The notes below the pieces were generated by a model. It saw only the letters and a program-made list of their open reading frames with translations, was not told the origin of the DNA and did no database searches. A DNA stretch of 64,000 nucleotides from Hemileia vastatrix (Eukaryota; Basidiomycota; Pucciniomycetes; Pucciniales; Zaghouaniaceae): positions 18,675,001-18,739,000 of the forward strand of contig JASXTE010000015.1 in the NCBI GenBank assembly GCA_030280995.1. The letters run 5' to 3'. How positions within the stretch are numbered: the first letter of the stretch is position 1; each line of letters starts with the position of its first letter. This document shows positions 21,937 to 32,914 of this stretch, piece after piece. Made by a program: the position numbers and the translations under genes.

Positions 21937-24140
21937 CAGAAAGTTCTGTGAATTTTTCTCAACAGTACCTGGTGATATCCTTTATTACCATCCAAACAGC
22001 TAATATATTTAGCACCCTGTAAAGTAGAATGTATAGAGCTGATTCTAGGTAAAGGGTAGATATCATCAACAGTATAAGTGTTTAGTGCTCTATAATCACC
22101 ACATAACCTGGCTTTATCTTTCTCATAAGAAATTAGAACAGGTGAGATAACACAATATTTAGGTGTTTCAACTACCTTTTCAATAATATTCATTTTTAAA
22201 AGTGTAGAGATATTGTCTTCAATATCTTTTCTCTTTGTGGGAGAAGCAGGATAAGGCTTCTTCTTTAAACTAGGTGGTATATCAGTTAATGGGCAAGACA
22301 ATGAAAGTTTCATTTCCTCTTTAACTAATCCCAGTTCATGTGAACCATGAGCAAAGGCCATAGGAAAAGATTTTATCAAGTTAATGATGGAATCTTTATC
22401 CTCACCAGAAAGTTGTTCTCCAAAGGAAGCATTGTCAATTTCAGACATAAGGGCATGCATTTCCTTTGTAGATCTTCCTTTATATTGAAACACAGAATTA
22501 CATGTGTTCAATTCTGGTTTTACTAATTTTTTAGGGGAGGAAATCTTAAATTTTCTCTTCCCATTCATCCCCATTGTGAAACATTGGTTTGAAGGATCCA
22601 ATTTTATGCCATACTTGGTTAAAATATCATTCCCTACAATAAACCAATTGCTCAAGTTATCATTTTTCATGACACCAAAATCACAAATAGCTCTTACAAA
22701 ACCATGGTTATATTTAAAAAACACTGTGGCTTTGTATTTACCAATGGGGAACAAAACAGAGGCATACCCTCTCAAATTTTCAGAAATGATAGGCATCAGT
22801 TTAGATTTATAGTCTTGATCTACTGAAGCAAGTGCTCTTTCAGATACTACACTTTCTCCAGCTCCAGAATCCAGAACAACTTCAATGCTGGTTCCATTGA
22901 TCAAGACTGGTGCCTTAAGAGGGGCAATAATAATTGAGCTATCCTCAATGTTCTTTATGATCTCAGCATCTTCAACTGTAGATAAATCATTATTATCAAT
23001 GTCAATAGTATTTAAATATTGAATATCCTCTTCAAGAATCAAGATTTCTTGTTGAGATTCATATGAAATATTGCTGGTACAATCACTTGATGTATCATCC
23101 AGTGCCACTGTGTCATCAGCATGCTCCTCTTTTTGTTCTACAAGATTTATCTTCTTGTCACAAACATTGCCTTTCGGCCAAGGCTTGTTGCACTTGAAGC
23201 AAGTGTTTGTTGCATACTTCTTTGGTGCAACAGGGGCAGAAGGTTTACCAACCTTTTCCAGAGTTTTCTGTTGGTAAGTGGAGGGTTTCTCCAAAGGGGT
23301 CCTAGGAATGAATCTTCTGGCATCATACTTATTGTTTAGAAGTATCTCATTGCAAGTATTAATGAAAGAAGAGGGTTCTTTGGAGAACTCAGTCCTAGCC
23401 AGTATCAAGTCTCTCAGAGACATTGGTAATTTATAGAGGATCCTGTCCTTCCATAACTCAAACTCCATATTTGGGTCCATTGCCCTTAAGATTTTTACAA
23501 GTTTCATTAAAAACTCAATAGGTTTATCAGTAGAAGAGCTATATCTAGTTTCCTCATACTGCCTTTGTTGAGCCATTCTGAACTTGGAGCCACCAAATTG
23601 TGCTTTAATTAATTTCTTCCAATCCTCCCATGAGTAGTCATTCCCATCCAGGAGAACAGATTCATACCACATCAGGGCTACATTAGTGAACAAAGAAATT
23701 AACTTGGACACAATTTCCTCATCTGGGAGTTTGTAAGAATTTTTTAAGTTATCAATTCTGCAAATAAATTGTTGCCAATCAGAGTAAGAATCACCATCAA
23801 ATGTTGGGTACTGGTCAAGTTTTGGCCAATTCTTTTGATTTGAAGGAGTCTCCTTAGTACTAGCTTGTTTCTGAGTAAGAAGCAGCTGTAATTTCTCTAA
23901 TTGTGCTGAAATCTCATTGTTTAATCCTTCTGTTGCAGATCCTGGTGCATCATCAGTTTTTGATGGAAACTCAGTGTTATCAACAGGTATTTCTGGAGCT
24001 ATTTTTACTTTAGATGAACTAGCCACAGGTACTATTTGAGCATCCTGCACTATATGTTCCTTCACAGAAATGTCAGAATATTTTTGGTCATTTAACAATG
24101 AGTTCAATTTTTCTTCAATGGTTGTTAGTCTTGTTTTCAT
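21936..24140 (-). pseudogene. Element D Gag-protease-RT N-terminus
   Basis: A 734-codon frame. Residues 1-280 are a chromoviral Gag (coiled coil near the start, then the capsid region with WPKLDQYPTFDGDSYSDW). A nucleic-acid knuckle at about 313-326 reads CFKCNKPWPKGNVC, with Asn where His is expected. The retropepsin catalytic motif LDSGAGES begins at about residue 423. From about 640 the RT begins and reaches motif A (CLDGNKGYHQ) before the frameshift near 21,955. Gag, protease and RT share one frame, as is usual in chromoviruses. Confidence 0.88.
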
Positions 24141-24161
24141 TCTTGGAAGACTAGATAAACT

Positions 24162-25268
24162 CTAATTGATAGTTGCAAAAGATAATTGATTTTTATTTTG
24201 AAAAGATGACAAATGGTCATTCAATCTTTTCAGATTTATCTTATCTATCTCTACCTCCTGGCAACAGGCGGATACAGTATCTTTTAGTTTAGACAAATCA
24301 TTTTTTATATTTTGCCATAAAGCAACTTTCTTTTCATGGGTTACTTTGTAATGAGACAATTCATCAGAGACTCTCTGTGCTTCACTTCTTAATGCTTGAT
24401 AACCCTGATCAGTTAACAAACTATTATATCTCTGAGTCAATTGCATATTATTCATTATATGATTTTGCTTGGCAATAATATCTCTCAAGTGCTCATCATT
24501 AATTCTTGCTACATCTGGAGTGTTTCTCAATAAGGAAACTGAGTAACTTTCCAGACTCTCATAGAACTCACGGTCAAGAGTTTCATCAATCACAGCCATA
24601 TCAGGATTAATCATTGAGGTAGCAATTAAAAGTAATGGATTAGATACATGAGATATCTGTCTACTATTCCCAGCCTCTATAGGTCTCAAAGTTTCATCCT
24701 CCCTTCCAGATTTACCTGAAGGAACAGAGTCAGCCACAAGAAAAGGCACTTGAGAATCAATAGAGGGACGTACCAGGGTTTGCTGGGTATCACCATATTG
24801 GGCTTCCTTTTTCTTTTGCCTCCTTGATAAGGGTGGGGAGGAGTGGGGTTGACCTGGGTGGGCCTTGATGGACCTACCTGAGGTAACTGATGCTGGTTTT
24901 GAGCCAAGTAGTCCCACTGAGTGTTGAGCCAGTCCCACTGCCACTTGGACACTTCCACCTTCTCTTGGGACTGTGGAGCCAATTGTTGTTGATCCCTGGG
25001 AGGAAGAGGTTTCTTTTTCTCTTGGAGAAACGTATCTGTTCTTCTCACCTTTTCTTCCAAGGCATCTACCCTTACCTTTAGTCTCAAGCTTTCTGTCCTT
25101 AACTCCTTTATGTGAGTGGACAGATTCTTTACCTGCTGAGACAACGGCATCTTTTTTATCCTGAAGCCTTTTGGAAGCTCTTCTGGTGGGTTTATCATGG
25201 GCTTCTGATCCTGAGTTGTGTCCACTAGGATTTCTACTTCTTCCATTTCTACATCCTGTTTGGGGCAA
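24162..25268 (-). CDS. Element D long leader ORF
   Basis: An open frame of 368 codons upstream of the Gag-Pol frame; it extends further to about 25,370 without a clear in-frame Met. The N-terminal half is low-complexity, rich in Ser, Gly, Lys and Arg. The second half is helical (INPDMAVIDETLDREFYESL, then a coiled coil to the end). It overlaps, in another frame, the coiled-coil ORF at 24,686-25,246. It may be a separate Gag-like or accessory protein. I do not recognise it. Its C-terminus ends 22 bp before the Gag start. Confidence 0.5.
   Translation of the reverse strand: MPQTGCRNGRSRNPSGHNSGSEAHDKPTRRASKRLQDKKDAVVSAGKESVHSHKGVKDRKLETKGKGRCLGRKGEKNRYVSPREKETSSSQGSTTIGSTVPREGGSVQVAVGLAQHSVGLLGSKPASVTSGRSIKAHPGQPHSSPPLSRRQKKKEAQYGDTQQTLVRPSIDSQVPFLVADSVPSGKSGREDETLRPIEAGNSRQISHVSNPLLLIATSMINPDMAVIDETLDREFYESLESYSVSLLRNTPDVARINDEHLRDIIAKQNHIMNNMQLTQRYNSLLTDQGYQALRSEAQRVSDELSHYKVTHEKKVALWQNIKNDLSKLKDTVSACCQEVEIDKINLKRLNDHLSSFQNKNQLSFATIN
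24686..25246 (-). CDS. Overlapping coiled-coil ORF with SKWQWD motif (element D)
   Basis: A 186-codon frame, +1 relative to the long leader ORF. It has a heptad-rich coiled coil (residues about 35-70, LRTESLRLKVRVDALEEKV), a Pro/Gln stretch, the motif VSKWQWDW and a basic GGKRKRKP. The plus-strand frame at 32,915-33,274 in element F has the same order (coiled coil, ISKWKWD) and the same +1 relation to an overlapping frame, so the overlap is old. The function is unknown; an accessory or Gag-associated protein is a guess. Confidence 0.5.
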   Translation of the reverse strand: MEEVEILVDTTQDQKPMINPPEELPKGFRIKKMPLSQQVKNLSTHIKELRTESLRLKVRVDALEEKVRRTDTFLQEKKKPLPPRDQQQLAPQSQEKVEVSKWQWDWLNTQWDYLAQNQHQLPQVGPSRPTQVNPTPPHPYQGGKRKRKPNMVIPSKPWYVPLLILKCLFLWLTLFLQVNLEGRMKL

Positions 25269-25490
25269 GGATTTATTAGTTTGAGAAATTCTTCTTGTTA
25301 AAGGAGAACTTACAGAAGTAGGCTCATCATAATCAATTAAGTCTAGTTCTTCTTCACGTGCAGCAAACCACTTTGGTCAGTCATTTTAAGATTTAACTGA
25401 AATGAAAAAAGAGACAAATTAATTAGTCTTTTATTTTTAATTTTTATTTAACAGAAATAAAATAAAAATAATAATAAAAAAAATCTTTTA

Positions 25491-26000
25491 AGGATAAAAA
25501 TCAACTTAAATAAAATTAATTTATTAGTAAAAAAAAATTTAAAACCAGGATTATAATATAATCAACTGTAGAAATAAATTAAAATTTTTATTAATAATTA
25601 TTTATTTTCAGGATTTAAATCAACTAATTTATTACCAGGAATTATTGTCAACTGAAGTAATCAAAAATTAAACTTTATTAATTTAACAAAATTTTATTAA
25701 ATTGATAACTTAACTGCCAGGACTTAATGTCAACTGAAGTAATTAATTTTAAATTTTAAATTTTAAAATTTTATTAAACTGATCACTTAAGTACCAGGAC
25801 TTAATGTCAACTGAAGTGATTAAATATGAGTTTTATTAATTAAAAAATTTTTTCTTGAACTACCAGGACTCAAAGTCAACTGAAGTAAGTATATATTATT
25901 TATTAATTAAAAAAAATATTATTGTCAGGACAATTTGTCAACTGGAACAATTAAAATTTAAATTAATCAGGACAATTGTCAACTGAAAAATGATAATAAT
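25491..26000 (-). repeat. Family 2 stem-loop array in the leader of element D
   Basis: About nine copies of CCAGG, a short stem-loop, then AACTG, spaced 40-90 bp, between the 5' LTR and the first ORF. On the plus strand the stems vary and still pair: GATTAT/ATAATC (25,549), GAT/ATC (25,493), GACT/AGTC (25,866), GACA/TGTC (25,929) and GAC/GTC (25,720, 25,800, 25,970). The copy near 25,637 pairs poorly. The position suggests an RNA function such as packaging or translation control, which is inference. Confidence 0.75.
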
Positions 26001-26428
26001 TAATATTAAAATCTAATTATTTTATTACTTCTGGGACTAAGAACAGTTATTGCTCTATTATGGTCAACCAGGAAAAATAAAAAAAAAGTAATAATAAAAT
26101 TAAATTCCAAATTACCAGACACCTCCCCCTGCAAAATGAGCAAATTAATGCCACTTACAGAGTGCTGAGTAAAAGGAAATACGTAGCAAATGAAAAGTGA
26201 AGAGTAACCCACAAATAGTAATAAAAATAATTACCACGATATATACAATGTTTAGTCAGTATATGAACCTAAGTTTTGGAGCGCGGTTTGATTCCCGTTT
26301 GCAGCAAAAACTTTTGTCAAGTGACGTATGACGTTCGTCGTTTTCTCGCCTTCTCTCTTCCTTTACAGGTACTTGTACGCCGATGGTCCCCTTGATTACG
26401 CCTCAATTAACTTTGCGCCGTCAATATT

Positions 26429-26445
26429 TTGGAAAGGATCCCAAT
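26429..26445 (-). promoter_or_regulatory. Primer-binding site of element D
   Basis: On the minus strand ATTGGGATCCTTTCC follows the LTR end TGACA directly. Element F has the similar ATTGGGGAACTTTCC at 32,238. I cannot name the tRNA. Confidence 0.55.
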
Positions 26446-27251
26446 TGTCAAGGTACGCTTTTGGTCTAGAAGTCTTGGTATGAAGTTTTTACGAGGATTT
26501 TAAAGGTTTAAATGGACTCTCAACAAATTTGTACGTATCTCTTAAATCAAGGATGATTATTTTACTCAATTAAAAGAGGTATGATTAAAATATTGATATA
26601 AATTATATATTAGAGTTACGTAATGTAAATACTAATGGTATAGATTATAAGAATAAGTTTTTGATTTGTTATTGTTGTAATAAAGTAATGTAGTAAAGGA
26701 ATGATTAAAAGACAACAAAAAGAGAGGCCTTATATAGGCAAAGGAGAGACAAAGCACGGCAATCAAATTCTAAAAATAGTAGTATGAGAGAGAGAAAAGA
26801 ATATTCCAGAAGGAGTATTTTCAAATAATAAAGTTATTCTAAAAAGAAGGTGTCAAAAAGATGTATTTACAGAGTATGTCAGAAATACATAAATTTATTT
26901 AATATTTACTGTAGAAGTCAATTCTAAATAAGAAATTTGAATTTTTTGTATATATTTAATATTATTTGAATATTAAAATCTTATTTTAACTTAATATCTA
27001 TTTTTTAATATAAATTTTTATTTTTTCCAACCTGTCAAATGAGCACGGTGTTAGAGAAAAATATAAGGGACAATCTTATATTATAATTTTAATTATTTAT
27101 TTAATTTTATCATTCTGTAATTAGTTAATTTATTATAACTAATTTTAATGTAACTAAATTATAATTAAATAATAATTAAAATGATAAGGTGCGGCTTCAT
27201 CCAGTAAATAATTAATTATTTCACTGGGTAAGTCTAGTAGCCTGGCTGACA
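26446..27251 (-). repeat. 5' LTR of element D
   Basis: 806 bp, TGTCA..TGACA, nearly identical to 19,060-20,129 without the MITE. It includes the empty target site AAT at 26,687-26,689. Confidence 0.93.
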
Positions 27252-27722
27252 TCCGTACTCAATTAGAACCTTTAAAACTATAATAAAAATATCTAGAAAA
27301 ATTACACATGATAGAGCCACTTCCCCTTTACATTCCCAACTAATTTTCCTAGCCTGCGCAGCTCTAATCACCCCGTGAAAATTCATCAAAGTTAAGTATT
27401 CTCTAGAAACGTAAATATTTCTATAAAACTTTAAAATTCATTTAAAAATATAAGAAAAATAGTAAAAATTCTGGGAAAATTTCCTAAGCTTCTTGAGTGA
27501 CTGGACGTGATACTTATATTTTTTTCAGACCGTAAACATAAGTTTTCTCTGTAAAATAATTTGTTTTCGCGGTGGCATTTGCTTTTGACCAATTTCTTCA
27601 TATTTAAAACTCAAATAAATTAAATAAAACCCTTTTTTATAAAAAATAATAGTGCCAATCTTGCACACTGTAATAACTCCCTTTACGTATTTAGGTGCCA
27701 TACTAAACTTTAGGCTATCACA
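27252..27722 (-). repeat. 5' LTR of element B, outer part
   Basis: This continues the LTR interrupted at 19,059 and ends in GGCTATCACA, the start TGTGATAGCC on the minus strand. With the inner part it makes about 1,132 bp, equal to the 3' LTR. Confidence 0.88.
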
Positions 27723-28170
27723 CCGTAGTCCCAATATTTTCTGCGTAATTCCAGAAAAATACTCGAATATTTGAATAATGCCATTTAAGGCATACCAAAA
27801 CATCACCAAATAAACCAAAAAAGGGCTCAGCCAATGTTGGAAGACCACAGCACTATTATATAAAAACAGTGATCTATATTGATGTAACTTTAAAAAATAA
27901 TTGTAAGAGACAAATCCAAAATTAAATGAAAAAAAATTAAAAAGGATAAATAAAATTGAAAAAGAGGAAAACAAAAAGGGAAATTAAAAAAAAAGATAAA
28001 AATTAAAATAAATAAATAAAATTAATAAAAGAGAAAAAAAAAGGAAAAAAATTTGGAAGAAAATATTTAATGATAGAAAAAATATAATATTTTAATTGCA
28101 ATACTTGCCAGATCTACAAAAAACAATTTTTTTATCTAATTTTTTTTTTGATTATTATTACAATTAATAA
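27723..28170. other. End of the 455-bp repeat, then AT-rich spacer
   Basis: 27,723 to about 27,850 completes unit 2 of the tandem repeat broken by element B. The A-rich remainder shows no gene. The 149-codon minus-strand frame across this junction (27,525-27,974) is chance. Confidence 0.6.
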
Positions 28171-28189
28171 GACCTTATTTTATTTGGAA

Positions 28190-29487
28190 GGAACAGCCAA
28201 AATGTGTAAATTAATTACAAGAAACTAAAGTTGGAGGTGTTTTAGTTTTTTGATGCCTATGTTTAGAAGAATTCCATATAGCCTCAACTATTCCATTGGC
28301 ACTATCAAAATCAATAATACATTTATGGTCAGGAAAATAAAGGCCATTTCCCTTATCAGAAGAGGGTGATGAAATAAGAACACCAGTTTCTGGATTAATA
28401 TAAGAGAAAATTACAAATGTTAGAGAATTCTTATCATGTTTATCTAAAAGAACATGATTGTAGAATCCATTATAAGTGGTGATAACATTTGAACAAAAAA
28501 CATAATCATATATTGCTTCTTCCCATTCAGCATCAGACTAATTTGGTAAACCAGATTATAAAGCAAGTTGATGGTTTTTTTGAAAATCTGGAAAACATAA
28601 TTTTTTAAAACGATTTACCAAGAAGATATTAAATGATCCTAAAGAATTCAATTGTTTCAGATCTTCTTTCATTTGCTCCGGTTTCAAATTATTCAACAAA
28701 TAATATATTCCTGAAATATATGACAAAATTAAAAATTACTTATAATTAAAAAAAATTTACATACCAAAAACAAACTCCTTGATCATATCCTGGTCCCCAA
28801 CCAAAACCTTTCATGACACCAGAAATCAGATTTTTATTTGATAAGGATTGTCAAACCAAAGCCATTTGATAGAGAGTAGAAATTAAATCTAAAAGCTGGA
28901 AAAAAACTTCATCCTCTTTCCTGTTACATTAATGAACTTCTAAGATTAATTGATGTTTGTATCTGTTATTGACAACTGCAAAAATGAGATATACACCCCC
29001 TTCTGTAAGGTTTTTAATGTTTTTGTAAAAAGATTTTTTCTTAACATTTGATATTTATGTCCTATAAAATTTGAGATCATCCAAATGTCCAAAGAATTTT
29101 TTTGCAAAATATCTTCATCATAATCAATTTTCTATTTTGATAAAGTTTTGTCTTTAAATTGCTTGATTCTTTAGCTGGTTCCATGATTTTTTGCTTTTTA
29201 TTTTCTGGTAAGGAAAGCTCATATTGATTGGGAGAAGGAATAGAATTGAAGGAAATTAAAGAGATAGAAGAAAGTAAAGATAAAGAAGAAGAATTTGAAT
29301 ATATTGAAGGAATAGAAAGGAAGGACATTGAAGAGATAGAAGAAAGTAAAGATAAAGAAGAAGAATTTGAATATATTTGATGATTATTCTTGGAGCTTTC
29401 ATGAGTTGACGATAAGGAAGAAAGAGAGGAGAAAGATGATTCAGAAGAAATTGATGATAATGAAGATGAGTGATTAAAATTTTCCAT
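28190..29487 (-). pseudogene. TET/JBP-like 2OG-Fe(II) oxygenase, dead copy
   Basis: It starts at MENFNHSSS (29,487) with a Ser-rich N-terminus holding two 26-residue repeats (YSNSSSLSLLSSIS). A region with GFGWGPGYDQG follows, then an oxygenase-like core: ITTYNGFYNHVLLDKHD, NGLYFPDHK, and VEAIWNSSKHRHQ near the end. It aligns in order with the gene at 50,689: NGFSNEVHLDKD, GGELMFPE and TLWPANQLRHF. Where that gene has the iron-binding His of HxD, this copy has Leu (LLD). In-frame stops occur near 29,075, 28,920, 28,850, 28,556 and 28,543. Such genes are expanded in rusts and other basidiomycetes, often beside transposons. The assignment rests on motif order by eye. Confidence 0.6.
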
Positions 29488-29499
29488 AGTAACTTCCTG

Positions 29500-30040
29500 G
29501 AAAAAAAAATTTATAAAACCAAAACTATAAAAAAAAATATATATATTAAAAAAAACACCCCAAAAAAAATTATCAGTAAAATAACTGAAAAGAAAAAAAA
29601 AATTTTTGGTAAAAAAAAACAAATAAATATTAGTTGCAAAAAAATCAACAAAAAATTTTGAAAAAAAATAAAAATTCAAAATAAAAACCTGAATTATGTT
29701 TGAAATATGAGGTAAAACAAATTCACACAAAAAAAAAAATTAAATTCAGTTGCAAAAAAATTAAATAAGTAAATAAAAATTACTTACCTGCTATTGGAAA
29801 TACTTCTTGATGTCATTCAATCCAATTTATTTAGATATAATTTAAAAAAAAAAAGATTTCAGTAAGTTTCAGAATAATTAATTATTTGCAAAAAAAAACA
29901 CAAATAAAAAAAATTAAATTACCTGATTTATTTTTGAAACAGGGGGAAATGTCCAGAAACTAAGGGAAAGAAATAAAAAATCTGTAAAAATAAATAAAAA
30001 GTAGAGATTAGTCTTTTTCTTTTCTTCAAAATGCCCTCCA
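29500..30040. other. AT-rich spacer
   Basis: A-rich homopolymer runs with no gene or repeat that I can support. Confidence 0.5.
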
Positions 30041-30049
30041 AAAGTTCCC

Positions 30050-30570
30050 CCCCTTTAACCCCCCTTTAACACTTCCTTAACTGCCTCAACCCCCACTTTA
30101 ACCCTTCCTTACCCACCTCAAACCCCCCTTTAGGACCTCTTTACTTACCTCAAATCCTCCCTTTACCTCCTCGCCCGCATCAAACCCGGCATCACCCCCC
30201 TTTTACCCCCTCACACCTGCCTCAAACTGCTCCAAACCCCCCCTACACCTTACTTATTGAATTGGTAAGTTAGTGAATGATTATCAGAAATCGTTCACTA
30301 TTTTATCAAATTGTTAGCGATTCAATAAGTTAATGATCGATTTCCAATAATCAATCATTAACTTATCAAATTGTTACCAATTCGATAAGTAGGTGGTGGG
30401 AGGGGGGGGTGTTGAAAGGTTTGAGGGGGCCAAGGAGGGGGTAAAGGGGGGGCTTGACAGGGCCAAGGAGTGGGTAAAGGGTGTCAAAGAGTCTTTTGGT
30501 CTAGAAGGTTTTTTCAGAGGTCCAACTGGGAAAATAGGTGGATTTTTTGGGCTTTTAAAGTCAAGGTATG
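30050..30570. repeat. Imperfect long inverted repeat with multi-hairpin core
   Basis: The left arm is C-rich (many CCCCCC runs, 30,050-30,245), the right arm G-rich (30,400-30,480), with an AT-rich centre at 30,245-30,395. The centre holds nested hairpins: TAGTGAATGATT pairs with AATCGTTCACTA, GTTAATGATCGATT with AATCAATCATTAAC, and the outermost arms pair TTATTGAATTGGTAA with TTACCAATTCGATAA. The G runs could form quadruplexes. No gene is convincing; the Gly-rich frame at 30,393 is an artefact of the G runs. Confidence 0.7.
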
Positions 30571-30736
30571 TATTATTCTTTCTTTACTTTACTCAAATTT
30601 AAAGAGGTAAAATATTTTAAATATTATTGTAATTATTGATTTGGTTTTACGTAGAAGTAAGTGCTTAAAGCAATAAATGACAGTAATAAATAATTTGTTT
30701 TGTAATAATGGTGTATAAATAAGTAAGTAATGAAGG

Positions 30737-32237
30737 TGTCAGCCTGTATATCACCAGGACTGAGTAAAAAGTACTTATAAGTTATGTTAAACACATGAAC
30801 TATACATGGGAATAATAATTGAGAGTACACAAACAATATACATAAGTAAAATTATGATAATACACAAAAAATGCCATTATAACACCTTATATACACGCAT
30901 ATATCCACCTTTTATAAGTCTTATGTACTCAATATTAAGTTGAGATATGATAGGGTAGTCTTAAGAATCTTAAGTATAAGGCTAAATAATTTTTAAGTAC
31001 ACTTGAAGCTGTTATTTTCACTGTTTTAGGCAAAAAACAAGAAATGCGCTTTATTTCACTTAAAAGTTGATTATATGCGCCATAAATTTGAGAATATCAA
31101 AATTGTGCTTTGACAGATCAATTTGTCTCATTTAGGACTATTGATTTGGCTATTTAAATGCATAAAAATAACACTTTTCAAATTTGGTGTTTTTTATGCC
31201 AGAAATGGCTTCTGTGTACTGGCCACATACTGCCTGCTTTTTTCCCATGTGAATAGCTTCATTTTTAGCAAAGTTAGTTTTTTCACACTATAATTACCCC
31301 ACATTCTACGCTCACTGTGGGAAAACACGCTAAAATAGGCAGGAGGCGCTTATTTAGCGTCCTAGCTTAATTAATAATGCATTGACCCTGTTTATATGCA
31401 CTAATTTCATTAATAACCTAATTATTGGCATCTTATTTCATCACCATTCTTAAATTTTCCTAAATTTAGTCAAGGATTTACCCATGAAAGCGCCTGCCAA
31501 GGACTGCATGTAGTTACCCCACATCTCACGCTATTTTTTGAGTTTCTGGGTGGTTTCTCAGCCAATATTGGTCATTTTTGAATGGGAATTTCACATAGTA
31601 TAATGTCAGGATTAACCCCATCATTTCTACAGTGAATCACCCTTATTATTAAGCTATTTTTAACCTTATAAATTCCCTCTTTAGTCTTTTATATTATTGT
31701 TTAATATGCATATACTCTCTTTTTATCTTATTCTTTAATTTTGATGGATTTTCCTTACTATTACAAGATTTTGGCAGTTGTTACTCTTCTAATTATGTTA
31801 TGAGTTACTGGGAATGTTGATGGACATGTCTATTCGTTTTCTGGATGCGTCATTAACTGTGTATTGGAGTGGTATATCAGGGGATTCATTGGGGAACTCA
31901 GTGTGTATAAAAGGAGGAGGTTTTTGGGTCTTGTTTCTACATTCTTTTTCATTACAATTAAAACCATATAACCAAATCATTTTTAATACATATCAATTAG
32001 CCTTTTATAGAGTATTTTGAATACTATTTGAAACATTAAAATCTATTTTTCTACCTACTAAAAAGATTGTAAGCCATATATAATATTAGTGAGAATTATA
32101 TTACTGAGACCTTTATTTTGAATTATATTTTACTATTTGTTGGATTTACATTACAGTATTCATATAGGACCATATACATCTTCTAGACAAAAACTTTTCA
32201 AGCTGGTTCATGTCTTTTAGTTGATCTTAGCCAGACA
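30737..32237 (+). repeat. Putative 5' LTR of element F
   Basis: It begins TGTCAGCC, as the LTR of D does in its own orientation, and ends CAGACA followed by a primer-site-like ATTGGGGAACTTTCC resembling that of D. The length is about 1.5 kb. No 3' partner is seen, so the boundary call rests on similarity to D. The small frames inside are not genes. The preceding 30,490-30,580 resembles the other end of a D-type LTR (CTTTTGGTCTAGAAG). Confidence 0.5.
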
Positions 32238-32826
32238 ATTGGGGAACTTTCCTCAAGAATTCTGTTATAATCCAGTAAGTAAAATTTTTCAAAGAAGGTA
32301 CACGTAAATAATATCCCTATAGAAATATTTGGATAATAAAAACAGGTTGGGGTTACTTATATTGTGATCTCAGAAAAAGAAGCCCTTTTATATAATAAAA
32401 TTGTGATATTGAATCAACATTTTTACCACTAATTTAACATAATATAATTGTTATTAGTGGGAGTCTGTCAATAGACCAATTAAATTTGTGTACTTTGCAG
32501 ATAATAAACCAATTAAGCTGATTATCTGTTTTCTTTTAAACAGGACTTTTAATCCCTTTCTTTTGGTTTGTAATATTCATTTAATATTTAAAAAGAATCT
32601 TACTGACAGTTTTTTTTAAATATAAATACACGGCTACATATTGTAGACCAGTTAAATCAAGTGACCACTTAAAAAGCATATTTGACTTTTGGCACTTATA
32701 AAATTCACTTCATACCTATTAGTAAGCAATATAATTGTCTTCAGGTATTGATTAATACTGATAAAACTCCTTCTTTGAAGTTTTATATCTCAATTTCAAT
32801 TTTTTTAAACAAATTCCACGTACAAA
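32238..32826 (+). other. Leader of element F
   Basis: AT-rich sequence between the primer site and the first ORF, in the position of the family 2 array of D. A few GTC/GAC-type short inverted repeats (for example around 32,465) are visible but not regular. No gene is seen. Confidence 0.4.
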
Positions 32827-32913
32827 ATGTGTGACAACAATGACATTGTAAGTAATAAGGCAAAACCTTATAACTTAAGACCTAGAGCTGAAAGACTTGT
32901 TTTAGGAAATTAA
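32827..32913 (+). CDS. Short upstream ORF of element F
   Basis: 28 codons starting MCDNNDIV and containing NLRPR, ending in TAA just before the ATG at 32,915. It occupies the place of the long leader ORF of D and has the same phase relation to the coiled-coil ORF. The frame is open again from 32,977 to about 33,365, so a stop near 32,974 may have truncated a longer protein. Confidence 0.35.
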   Translation: MCDNNDIVSNKAKPYNLRPRAERLVLGN

Positions 32914-32914
32914 A

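Noticed and set aside
9763..27727. Perfect 5-bp target duplication of element B
   Set aside because: Flanks CATTA and CCGTA match only partly; the outer edges are supported by the interrupted 455-bp repeat instead.
29077..29730. Phe-rich N-terminal part of the 217-codon minus-strand frame
   Set aside because: Phe/Tyr runs come from A-rich DNA; the gene start is better placed at 29,487.
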